Of a DNA stretch of 64,000 nucleotides, positions 9,323-16,681 are shown piece after piece (position 1 is the first letter of the stretch; each line of letters opens with the position of its first letter). The DNA comes from Opitutaceae bacterium (GTDB taxonomy: Bacteria > Verrucomicrobiota > Verrucomicrobiia > Opitutales > Opitutaceae), in the NCBI GenBank assembly GCA_015075305.1, contig JABTUS010000004.1:1-64000 (forward strand), given 5' to 3'. Below the pieces are notes generated by a model. The model searched no databases. It worked only from the letters and a program-made list of their open reading frames with translations, and had not been told where the DNA came from. The position numbers were made by a program, and so were the translations under genes.

Positions 9323-9590
9323 ATGTCTGCGCGAGCGTCCTCGAATGTCATGAAATGCCTCATTCCGCTCGTTGCTGCAGTATTGATCATCCTGGCTGTT
9401 GATTCTTCATCCGCCCGCGCACGGTCAGCCCAGGGCGGAGGCGCATGATCCTCCCTTGCTCTTCGATCTTGGCTCAGATCCTGGCGAACAGTTTGACATC
9501 GCTTCGCAGCATCCCGACATCCTGGAAAAGATCCGGGCCGCTGTTGCGGCTCATCAACAGGCGATGATTCCGGGTAAGCCTCAGCTCTAG
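9323..9590 (+). pseudogene. Internally deleted arylsulfatase (signal peptide plus C-terminal tail)
   Basis: The frame from ATG 9323 (or 9350) encodes a clear signal peptide (MKCLIPLVAAVLIILAV, then SSARA) and ends at a stop at 9448. In the +1 frame, about 9425-9590 encodes the characteristic sulfatase C-terminus: EAHDPPLLFDLGSDPGEQFD, then IASQHPDILEKI and a stop. The catalytic middle, including the CxPSR formylglycine motif, is absent. I infer an internal deletion of roughly 1.2 kb or more with a frame change. Sulfatases of this kind desulfate glycans in the periplasm. No other gene is visible in the 9259-9678 gap. Confidence 0.65.
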
Positions 9591-9646
9591 AAATTTGCGA
9601 AGGTCGAAAGCGGCCAGGTATCACGGCCACTGCATTTGCCGCTTGC

Positions 9647-9725
9647 GCTGCCGGGACGGGAGTTGCTGGATCTGCGAAATGCCTAAGATGACTTGTGCGT
9701 GGTTGTGGACTGCCGTCGGTGTGTG
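9647..9725. repeat. 79-bp imperfect direct repeat, copy B
   Basis: Partner of copy A at 7274-7352 (65/79 identical by eye). It overlaps the end of a short open tail (LHLPLALPGRELLDLRNA, stop at 9683-9685) and the first codons of the DUF1080 gene. It marks the right edge of the hipBA/pglX/sulfatase segment. Confidence 0.7.
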
Positions 9726-11139
9726 CATCACTTCAATCTCTGTCTCCGGGGCGGTTTTCAGCGGCAATGCGGAGTTGAACCAGCTTGCGGATTTCAAGTC
9801 CGCCGGCTCCAACTGGAGCGAAGCCGGCGGCCTGGCGGGAGATCCACGCGAAGAAGGGGGATTCATCGCCCGCGCCGGGAAGGGTGTGATCGTGAATCAA
9901 CCCAGTGAGGCGGCCCGTTCCGATCTTTACACTGAGTGGGAGCACGCAGACATGGAGTTTGAAGGTGATTTCCTCCTTCCCAAGGGATCGAATTCGGGAG
10001 TCTATTTCATGGGCAGGTATGAGATCCAGCTGTTTGACAGCTGGGGCAGACGCACGCCCGGCGTTCAGGATCTCGGTGCCGTCTATCCGCGCTGGGATGG
10101 AACGCGAGGCAAGGGCCGGGAAAGTTTTGACGGAGTTGCACCGCTGGCGAATGCGGCGAGGGCGCCCGGCCTCTGGCAGCACCTGCGTGTGGTTTTTCGA
10201 GCGCCGCGATTTGACGGGCAGGGCCGGAAGGTGGAGAACGCGCGCTTTACGCTCGTCGAAGTGAACGGGTTTCCGGTGCAGGTCGACGCTGTTGCCACCG
10301 GACCGACGCGGGCCAGCCACTTCAAGACTGAAGCGCCGTTTGGTCCGCTGATGATTCAAGGCAGCCATGGCCCGGTGGCCTTCCGCGGTCTGCGATGCAC
10401 CGTGCCGAAGGCGTCTGCGGCGGTCTCAAACGGAAAACGCGGGCGCTCCGCGACGACTCCGATCATTCTTGAGGTCGGAGATCACGTGAGGATTCAGCGT
10501 GGGTTCGTGCCCTTTCAGCCTTACAAGCGCCTTTACGCCTGCTCGGTGGGGACACCGGAAGGAGGGAACTATGCCTACGATACCGAATCGTTTTCGGTGC
10601 TCCGTGTCTGGCGGGGTGGATTTGTCGACACGAGTGAAATGTGGGAGGACCGTGGGACCAGTCAGCTCGCCAAACCCGCAGGCCCCTTTCTGACCCTGAG
10701 TGGAGCTCCTGGCATCGCATTGATTGAGACGCCTGAATCTGACGGCTGGCCGACTGACCCCAGTCCCTTGTATGGGTTTGATGGATACCGGCTTGAGACG
10801 GACGGAACCCCGGTTTTCAGGGCACACCTCGCCGATTTGCGCCTGACGGATCGTGTGGCTCCCGCAAAGGAAGGAACCGGGCTGACACGCACGGTGCGGT
10901 GTGAAGGAAGGCTCCCCGGATGGAGCTGCTTTCTCCTTCTCGCGGAGTCCGATCAGATCACACCCGCGCCAGCTGGACGATCCGGTTTCATTGTGGGAGA
11001 TCGCGAGTGGTATGTCGATTTTCCAACCGGGACAGAGCACACCCCGCTTGTTCTGTCACGCGGCGGCCGGCAATGGCTGGTGGTGCCGCTGACCAAGGAC
11101 ACTTTGGACAAACCCGTTTCCTACACGCTCGTCTGGTAA
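9679..11139 (+). CDS. Secreted DUF1080 (3-keto-disaccharide hydrolase-like) protein
   Basis: A 486-residue protein with an N-terminal signal peptide (hydrophobic AWLWTAVGVCITSISVSGA). Residues ~50-235 form a DUF1080/LamG-like beta-sandwich with the usual landmarks: SDLYTEWEHADMEFEGDFLL, GSNSGVYFMGRYEIQLFDSW, APGLWQHLRVVFRAP and PFGPLMIQGSHGPVAFRGLR. DUF1080 enzymes are known to hydrolyse 3-keto-glucosides. The C-terminal ~240 residues are rich in beta strands and I cannot assign them; a DUF6797-like domain, common in PVC bacteria, is possible. The ATG at 9679 lies within repeat copy B; ATG 9688 is an alternative start. The next gene follows after 8 bases, so the two form an operon. Confidence 0.85.
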   Translation: MPKMTCAWLWTAVGVCITSISVSGAVFSGNAELNQLADFKSAGSNWSEAGGLAGDPREEGGFIARAGKGVIVNQPSEAARSDLYTEWEHADMEFEGDFLLPKGSNSGVYFMGRYEIQLFDSWGRRTPGVQDLGAVYPRWDGTRGKGRESFDGVAPLANAARAPGLWQHLRVVFRAPRFDGQGRKVENARFTLVEVNGFPVQVDAVATGPTRASHFKTEAPFGPLMIQGSHGPVAFRGLRCTVPKASAAVSNGKRGRSATTPIILEVGDHVRIQRGFVPFQPYKRLYACSVGTPEGGNYAYDTESFSVLRVWRGGFVDTSEMWEDRGTSQLAKPAGPFLTLSGAPGIALIETPESDGWPTDPSPLYGFDGYRLETDGTPVFRAHLADLRLTDRVAPAKEGTGLTRTVRCEGRLPGWSCFLLLAESDQITPAPAGRSGFIVGDREWYVDFPTGTEHTPLVLSRGGRQWLVVPLTKDTLDKPVSYTLVW

Positions 11140-11147
11140 CCTGAACC

Positions 11148-13175
11148 ATGAAACACATTCTCTCTGTCTCCTGGATCGGGATCATTCTCATCGCGGGCGC
11201 TGCCCGCACTGCGCTGGCGCAAAACCCCTCGGCGGCGGAGCGTTTCGCTCCACCGAATTATTTGCAGATCGAACGGGAGGAGCGCTACTGGAAACGAACC
11301 TCTCTGCCGGTGCCTGAAGGTATCGTGCTCGAGGTCAGCGGAATTCTCCCCGTCGCCGGACAGCGTCTCCTCGTTGTGACGCGCCGGGGTGAGATCTACT
11401 GGGTGGATGGCGCCTATGCCGCGCACCCCCGTCCGACCTACACCCTGTTCGCCTCCGGACTTCATGAGCCGCTTGGGATCTGCGCTGCTCCGAGCGGCGG
11501 CTACTACGTCGCCCAGCGACAGGAGATCACGCACATCGTGGATCGTGATGGAGACGGACGTGCGGATGAATTCGACACGGTGTGCAAATTTCCCCTGAGC
11601 GGGAACTATCACGAATACGCCTTTGGCCCGGTGATGGCTCCGAATGGAAACCTGAGGGTGACGCTGAATGTGGGCTTTGGCAGCCCGACGCAGAGTGCGG
11701 TTCCCTGGCGCGGATGGGCGCTGGAGGTGACACCGGACGGACAGATGATCCCGATTGCGGCTGGATTGAGATCACCTGCGGATCATCTGGTCACTTCGAA
11801 AGGACTCTGGCTCTATTCTGAGAACCAGGGTGAATGGGCGGGATCGGGTCGGGTGACTGAGATTCAGCCGGGCGATTTCATGGGACACCCGGCCTCGCTG
11901 GCCTGGTCGAAACTTCCGGGATCAACCGTATCCTTGCGCCCAGACGATGTCTCACGCACCGGTCAGCCGATGCAGGAGGTTCTCGGTTCCATGCCCGGTC
12001 TGAAGCGACCGACGGTGTGGCTGCCGCACACCATCCTTGGAATTTCAACGGCCGGTTTGGTGGAGGATCGCTCGGGAGGAAAGTTTGGACCCTTCAGCGG
12101 TCAGATTTTTGTCGGCGACCAAGGGCAGAGCAAGGTGATGCGCCTTTCCTTCGAAAAGGTGAAAGGTGTCTGGCAGGGCGCCGTCCACCCGTTCAAGGAA
12201 GGATTTGAATGCGGTGTGCTTCGCCTCGCGATGGCGGAGGATGGGGTGATGTTTTCTGGAGAAACCGCACGGGGCTGGGGATCCGTGGGTCCGAAGCAGT
12301 ATGGTTTGGAGAAGGTTGAGTGGACTGGAAAGGTGCCCTTTGAAATCCAGGAAATTCAGGCTCAGCCCGACGGGTTCATCCTTCGTTTTACCGAGCCGGT
12401 GGACCTGATTTCGGCTGAGAATCCGGCGAGCTACTCCGTTGCCGGCTTCACCTACAAGTACCATTACATTTATGGCAGTGCCCCCATCAATCGCCTGTCC
12501 TGCCCGATTCGGCGGGTCGAGGTTGCAGCGGATCGGAGGAGTGTTCGCATTGGCGCGATCTGTCTGCGCGAAGGCTATGTGCACGAGATCAAGGCGGCGG
12601 GAGTGAGATCGGCTGATGGAGCGGAGTCGCTGGTGCATGCTGTCGCCTACTACACACTGAACGAGATTCCCGATGGCGACCGATTGATCCCGGTGGAGAA
12701 GCAGGAGCGGGAATTTTGCGTGCCGCCCGTTCCTCCCTCCGCGAATGAGTGGACAAAAAAGCATCCGACCCTGAAGCCGGCTGCCTGGAAACAGTGGAGG
12801 GAAGATCAAGCGGTCATTCTGGGTACGCGTCCCGGAATGAAGTTTGACCAGGAGGAGTTGGTCGTCACGGCCGGAGAGCTGATTCAATTCGTGTTTCGCA
12901 ATTCCGACGACATGCTGCACAATGTGGTGATCTGCCGTCCGGGGACCGGGCAGAAAGTGGGCGCTGAGGCGATGGCCATGGGCATCGATGGTCCCGCGCA
13001 CAACTACGTGCCTGACACCGATGACGTGCTTTACCACACCGCGCTGACGCAGCCCGACAGCACCGACCGGATTTTCTTCGCGGTGCCCGAGGAGGTTGGA
13101 GACTACGACTACATCTGCAGTTTTCCAGGACATGCGGCGACGATGAAGGGCATTTTGCGAGTGCGAGCGCGTTGA
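11148..13175 (+). CDS. Secreted beta-propeller dehydrogenase-like protein with C-terminal blue-copper domain
   Basis: A 675-residue exported protein with signal peptide ending near ARTALA. Residues ~45-400 resemble the sorbosone/glucose dehydrogenase or 'membrane-bound dehydrogenase' six-bladed propeller of PVC bacteria (FASGLHEPLGIC, DRDGDGRADEFDTV, HEYAFGPVMAPNGNL, AGLRSPADH). A ~100-residue beta domain follows. The last ~110 residues are a plastocyanin/azurin-like cupredoxin with type-1 copper ligands His591, Cys657, His662 and Met666 (MLHN; YICSFPGHAATM). In related proteins a cytochrome c domain often accepts the electrons; here copper takes that place. The coupled DUF1080 gene suggests sugar oxidation followed by keto-sugar cleavage. 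The substrate is unknown. Confidence 0.8.
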   Translation: MKHILSVSWIGIILIAGAARTALAQNPSAAERFAPPNYLQIEREERYWKRTSLPVPEGIVLEVSGILPVAGQRLLVVTRRGEIYWVDGAYAAHPRPTYTLFASGLHEPLGICAAPSGGYYVAQRQEITHIVDRDGDGRADEFDTVCKFPLSGNYHEYAFGPVMAPNGNLRVTLNVGFGSPTQSAVPWRGWALEVTPDGQMIPIAAGLRSPADHLVTSKGLWLYSENQGEWAGSGRVTEIQPGDFMGHPASLAWSKLPGSTVSLRPDDVSRTGQPMQEVLGSMPGLKRPTVWLPHTILGISTAGLVEDRSGGKFGPFSGQIFVGDQGQSKVMRLSFEKVKGVWQGAVHPFKEGFECGVLRLAMAEDGVMFSGETARGWGSVGPKQYGLEKVEWTGKVPFEIQEIQAQPDGFILRFTEPVDLISAENPASYSVAGFTYKYHYIYGSAPINRLSCPIRRVEVAADRRSVRIGAICLREGYVHEIKAAGVRSADGAESLVHAVAYYTLNEIPDGDRLIPVEKQEREFCVPPVPPSANEWTKKHPTLKPAAWKQWREDQAVILGTRPGMKFDQEELVVTAGELIQFVFRNSDDMLHNVVICRPGTGQKVGAEAMAMGIDGPAHNYVPDTDDVLYHTALTQPDSTDRIFFAVPEEVGDYDYICSFPGHAATMKGILRVRAR

Positions 13176-13249
13176 AGGCGGTACCATCGCTGCGAGGCAG
13201 GCGTCGAGGCTGCGCTTCATCGGGGGAAGGGCTTCGCTAGCCATAGGTG

Positions 13250-13274
13250 CCACCGAAGGTTCGTTCCTTCGTGG
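13250..13274 (+). terminator. Hairpin after the DUF1080/cupredoxin operon
   Basis: CGAAGG and CCTTCG pair around a TTCGTT loop, extended outward by CCA/TGG with one bulge. It lies about 75 bases after the cupredoxin gene stop and before the oppositely oriented tRNA gene. There is no T-tract, so it may only stabilise the mRNA 3' end. Confidence 0.35.
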
Positions 13275-13327
13275 CTGATCTTCTGGGGTATTTTCACTAA
13301 CCGCTCACAGGCAGCATGTTATGAGGA

Positions 13328-13404
13328 TGGTGGACCTTACTGGACTCGAACCAGTGACCTTTTCCATGTCAAGGAAACGCTCTAACCAACTGAGCTAAAG
13401 GTCC
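13328..13404 (-). tRNA. tRNA-Val (anticodon GAC)
   Basis: A complete cloverleaf reads on the minus strand: acceptor GGACCTT/AAGGTCC, D-arm GCTC...GAGC, anticodon stem TTTCC/GGAAA with loop TTGACAT (anticodon GAC), and T-arm ACTGG-TTCGAGT-CCAGT. Discriminator A is followed by an encoded CCA. It decodes GUC (and GUU by wobble). It lies downstream of ribF on the same strand, with no obvious terminator between. Confidence 0.95.
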
Positions 13405-13461
13405 ACAAGCTGACGGTCTGCCACTAAGCAGGAAAGGGGAGGGAGGGTGCAAGTAAAAATC

Positions 13462-14424
13462 TCACGCTCCGGAATGGGTTGCGAAGTGGGTGATGCACCG
13501 ATCGCGATCAGCTGCGATTTGGGCTTTCAGCTGATCGACAGTTTCAAATCGCTTCTCTGGTCGCAGAAATGCCAGCCATTCTACAATCAGGCGATCACCA
13601 GCGTCGAAGTTGCATTGTCCGATGACGTGCGCCTCGAGGCGGGGTTCTGTCGCCTGCTCGACCGTGGGACGCAGCCCGTAGTTCGCAACTGCCGGGAACC
13701 AGGCGGCGTCGGCCTGCTCGGCGTCGCGGAGGCGCACGGCGTAGACACCGAACCGCGGTGCAAGGTCGGGATTCCAGGTCAGATTGAGCGTGGGGAAACC
13801 CAGGGTGCGACCGAGCTGTTTTCCAGGAACAACGACGCCTTCGGAGAAGTAGTTGTAGCCGAGCAGTGCGTTCACTTCGGCAATATCGCCTGCAACGAGG
13901 AGCGACCGGATGCGCGAGCTGCTGATGGCATCACCGTCGGCGTTCATTCTCGCTGTGCTGACCACATCGATGCCGAGCCGCGCGCCATCTTCCTGGAGAA
14001 ACGGAACGTCACCCGTGCGGCCCTTGCCGAAGCGCCAGTTGTCACCGACGTAAATGGCGCAAAGAGTGGGAAGCCACTCCTTCAGGGATGACAGAAACCG
14101 GTCCGCGGGGATTGACGCAAACTCCCGGGTGAAGGGTTGCGTGATGACGGCGTCGAGTCCCAGGGAAAACAGCCTGCGCTCGCGGTACGCAGGCGACTGC
14201 AACTGGCGCACCGGGTTGTCGGGGGTGAAGAGCCGGCTGGGATGCGGCCAGAATGTGAGCACGGCTGACAGGCCGCCCTGTCTGTGCGCGGCGGCGATCG
14301 CGCCATTGATCACCACTTGATGGCCGCGGTGCACGCCGTCGAACATGCCGATCGCGAGATGCAGCGCGCGATTGAGATACGGCGCGGCCTCCTGTGGACT
14401 GGCAAAGGTTCGCCTGGCGTTCAC
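13462..14424 (-). CDS. ribF: Bifunctional riboflavin kinase/FMN adenylyltransferase
   Basis: A 320-residue cytosolic enzyme that makes FMN from riboflavin and then FAD. The N-terminal adenylyltransferase domain has the nucleotidyl-transferase motif [11 protein letters not shown] and the SSSRIRSLL loop. The C-terminal flavokinase domain shows [16 protein letters not shown] and ANYGLRPTV. The GTG start at 14424 overlaps the truB stop by 4 bases (GTGA), which fixes the start; a longer frame has no family similarity. It is the last gene of the nusA operon, the common truB-ribF arrangement. No FMN riboswitch is seen, as expected for an operon-internal position. Confidence 0.95.
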   Translation of the reverse strand: MNARRTFASPQEAAPYLNRALHLAIGMFDGVHRGHQVVINGAIAAAHRQGGLSAVLTFWPHPSRLFTPDNPVRQLQSPAYRERRLFSLGLDAVITQPFTREFASIPADRFLSSLKEWLPTLCAIYVGDNWRFGKGRTGDVPFLQEDGARLGIDVVSTARMNADGDAISSSRIRSLLVAGDIAEVNALLGYNYFSEGVVVPGKQLGRTLGFPTLNLTWNPDLAPRFGVYAVRLRDAEQADAAWFPAVANYGLRPTVEQATEPRLEAHVIGQCNFDAGDRLIVEWLAFLRPEKRFETVDQLKAQIAADRDRCITHFATHSGA

Positions 14425-15149
14425 AGGACAAATCCCGGTGGCACTGCGGACCTGGCCGGCAGGAGCCGGGATTCGATCTCCGAACGCGGCATGGCTTCGA
14501 GTTGCTCGATAGTGACAGCCTGTGCGACGTTGAAGGTGTGGGTGCCCGTGCGCCGAAGCGCACCGAGATGCGCCCCACAGCCTAGCTTCGCGCCGAGGTC
14601 GTGGGCCAGCGTGCGCACGTAGGTGCCCTTGCTGCATTTCAGGACGAAATCGAGCTCAGTCGGCGCAATGCGCGTGATCTCCCAGCTCATGACCCGGATG
14701 AATCGCGGCTCCCTTTCGACCTCCTCCCCCTTGCGCGCCGACTTGTAGAGCGGCACGCCGTCGATCTTGATGGCGGAAAACATCGGCGGCATCTGGTACT
14801 GGTCGCCGAGGAAGGTCTTCACTGCCGCGAGGATCTCCTCCTTCGAAAAGGCTGGCACGGGTCTGCTCTCAAGAACCTCGCCTTCGGCATCCTGGGTGTT
14901 CGTCACCGCACCGAGCTTGATCGTGCCGCTGTATTCCTTGTCGAGGCTTATCAGGTACTGCGAGGCACTCGTCGCCTTGCCGACAAGGATGATCATCAGG
15001 CCTGTCGCCATGGGGTCCAGCGTGCCGGCATGGCCGATGCGTTTCATGCCGAGCTTGCGGCGGACGCGGGCGACGACGTCGTGGGACGTGTGGTCGCCCG
15101 GCTTGTCGATCAGCAGAATGCCATCGAGGTCTTTTTGAATTCCGAGCAT
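14421..15149 (-). CDS. truB: tRNA pseudouridine(55) synthase
   Basis: Makes pseudouridine at position 55 in the T-loop of tRNAs. At 242 residues it is the short form, without a full C-terminal PUA domain. The catalytic Asp45 lies in [30 protein letters not shown] and [16 protein letters not shown] are conserved blocks. It begins 3 bases after the stop of the upstream DHH phosphoesterase gene and overlaps ribF at its end, so translation is probably coupled through the operon. Confidence 0.96.
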   Translation of the reverse strand: MLGIQKDLDGILLIDKPGDHTSHDVVARVRRKLGMKRIGHAGTLDPMATGLMIILVGKATSASQYLISLDKEYSGTIKLGAVTNTQDAEGEVLESRPVPAFSKEEILAAVKTFLGDQYQMPPMFSAIKIDGVPLYKSARKGEEVEREPRFIRVMSWEITRIAPTELDFVLKCSKGTYVRTLAHDLGAKLGCGAHLGALRRTGTHTFNVAQAVTIEQLEAMPRSEIESRLLPARSAVPPGFVL

Positions 15150-15152
15150 GGA

Positions 15153-16178
15153 TCAAGCCGCCTGATGCGTGCGCTTCACTTCGTCCATCCGGGCATTGAG
15201 GGCCTCAATGAGGCGTGCCCTGTATTCTTCAGGAGTTGCTCCCTTGAGAGTCAGCCCGGCCGCGCAGGCGTGACCTCCTCCGCCAAATTGGGTGGCGATC
15301 TGGTCGAGCCGGATGGCGGGATCCTTTCCGCGCAGGCTGGATTTCACAGCACCGACCTTTTCCTCAATCAACACGCCAACCTCCACTCCCGCTATGGAGC
15401 GCGCGTAGTCGACAAGCCCCTCGGTGTCCTCGAACAAGGCGCCCGTTTCTTCGAACACGCCCAGGGGCAGGACTCCGATGCAGATCCGTCCATCGCTCTC
15501 CATGCGCAGGGATGCGAGAAAACGCTGCAGCAGCCGCAGCTTTGCGGGGGATTCGTTGTCGAATATCGCTGTCCCGATGACCGAGGGTTGCGCACCCCGG
15601 GAGACCAGTTCGGCTGCGAGAAGAAACGTGTTTCGCGAGGTCGAGTTGAAACGGAACTGGCCCGTGTCGGTGGTGATTCCCGCGTAGAGCGCCTGGGCGG
15701 TTGTCCGGTCAATGGGCAGGCCGCAATCGAGGAAAATTCCCGCGAGCATCTCGCAGGTCGCGGCGGCGGTTTTTTCGACGAGGTTGTTCTCCGCGTAGTT
15801 GGTGTTGGAAAGGTGATGGTCGATATTGGCGAACGGGCGCGGGTAGCGCGCAGCCAGGACGTCACCGGGCCTCGCAACATCCGCGCAGTCGACAAATATC
15901 GCGATCGCATCGGCGGGAGCGTCGGCCGCCTTCAGGAACGGCATGTCGCAGGCTAGAAACTGCAGCACGCGCGGAACCCTGTCCACATTTGCACAGACGA
16001 CGGTATGCCCCAGGTTGCGGAGAACTGTCGCCAGAGCAACCTGCGAGCCGATGCAGTCGCCGTCCGGCTTTGCATGTCCGACGACGGCGACGGTCCGGCC
16101 CTTGAGGGCGGGCAGCAAAGCCGCAAAGGCTTTCGACTGGCTTGAGTAGGGTTGGGTGTTTGGTGTGTGTTTGTTCAT
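15153..16178 (-). CDS. DHH/DHHA1 phosphoesterase, NrnA-like oligoribonuclease/pAp phosphatase
   Basis: A 341-residue cytosolic enzyme of the NrnA family, which degrades short RNA oligonucleotides and/or 3'-phosphoadenosine-5'-phosphate. DHH motifs are in order: HAKPDGDCIGS (I), VDCADVARPG (II), NIDHHLSN (III) and GITTDTGQFRF (IV). The C-terminal DHHA1 RNA-binding motif is GGGGHACAAG. It sits between rbfA and truB, a widely conserved position. The start ATG at 16178 is 15 bases after the rbfA stop. Which of the two NrnA activities dominates cannot be told. Confidence 0.92.
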   Translation of the reverse strand: MNKHTPNTQPYSSQSKAFAALLPALKGRTVAVVGHAKPDGDCIGSQVALATVLRNLGHTVVCANVDRVPRVLQFLACDMPFLKAADAPADAIAIFVDCADVARPGDVLAARYPRPFANIDHHLSNTNYAENNLVEKTAAATCEMLAGIFLDCGLPIDRTTAQALYAGITTDTGQFRFNSTSRNTFLLAAELVSRGAQPSVIGTAIFDNESPAKLRLLQRFLASLRMESDGRICIGVLPLGVFEETGALFEDTEGLVDYARSIAGVEVGVLIEEKVGAVKSSLRGKDPAIRLDQIATQFGGGGHACAAGLTLKGATPEEYRARLIEALNARMDEVKRTHQAA

Positions 16179-16193
16179 ATATCAGTTTTAGGC

Positions 16194-16574
16194 TCACTCC
16201 GCCGCATCGCCTCCCTTGGAATCGCGGACTTTTCGATCCAGCTCCTCGATCTCATTCAGCGCGCGCAGGATGCGGGCGCCGCGCTCGCCGGAATCGTCGA
16301 GGACAAATTCCCAGCGTGGGTTCCATTTAAGTATCACCCGCCTGCCCATTTCGCGGCGGATCTCCTCGCCGTGTTTGCGAAGCCATCGAAGGCGGTCCGT
16401 GCAGTGCGCGTCATCGCCGATGACGCCGACAAAAACCCTGCCCGTTCGGAGGTCGGATGCCACCTCCACTGAGGTGATGGTCAGCGTGACCGCCTCCGAC
16501 TGGTGCTTTTTTCGAAGGTAGTCGCTCATTTCCCGCTGAACGAGCTCGTTGATGCGAAGGGTTCGATTGGACAC
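16194..16574 (-). CDS. rbfA: 30S ribosome-binding factor A
   Basis: A small KH-fold protein (126 residues from GTG 16574) needed for 16S rRNA maturation and cold adaptation. The family signature is NRTLRINELVQREMSDYL at the N-terminus, then ITSVEVASDLRTGRVFVGV and a terminal RILRALNEIEE. I choose the GTG giving SNRTLRINE because it matches the family N-terminus; the frame is open further upstream to a TTG at 16613. No clear Shine-Dalgarno sequence. It follows infB after a gap holding a strong hairpin. Confidence 0.9.
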   Translation of the reverse strand: MSNRTLRINELVQREMSDYLRKKHQSEAVTLTITSVEVASDLRTGRVFVGVIGDDAHCTDRLRWLRKHGEEIRREMGRRVILKWNPRWEFVLDDSGERGARILRALNEIEELDRKVRDSKGGDAAE

Positions 16575-16623
16575 GGTGAAAACGAAAGTGAAAGGGCTCC
16601 GCGATGACCGCAAGCGCCGGGAT

Positions 16624-16651
16624 GCCAGGACGGCGCGATGGCCGTCCTGGC
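16624..16651 (-). terminator. Strong 11-bp hairpin between infB and rbfA
   Basis: Arms GCCAGGACGGC and GCCGTCCTGGC pair perfectly around a 6-base loop. On the minus strand it lies 30 bases after the infB stop and about 50 before the rbfA start. There is no U-run, so it is more likely a partial terminator or RNA-processing/stability element that sets infB above rbfA expression. Confidence 0.45.
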
Positions 16652-16681
16652 GTTTACCGATGCAGGGGGCGGGGCTGGCGG

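Noticed and set aside
13447-14091. Plus-strand open frame opposite ribF
   Set aside because: The opposite strand carries all RibF motifs in frame; this is a shadow.
14424-14640. Possible FMN riboswitch before ribF
   Set aside because: The region is truB coding sequence; no RFN-element helices are recognisable and ribF is translationally coupled.
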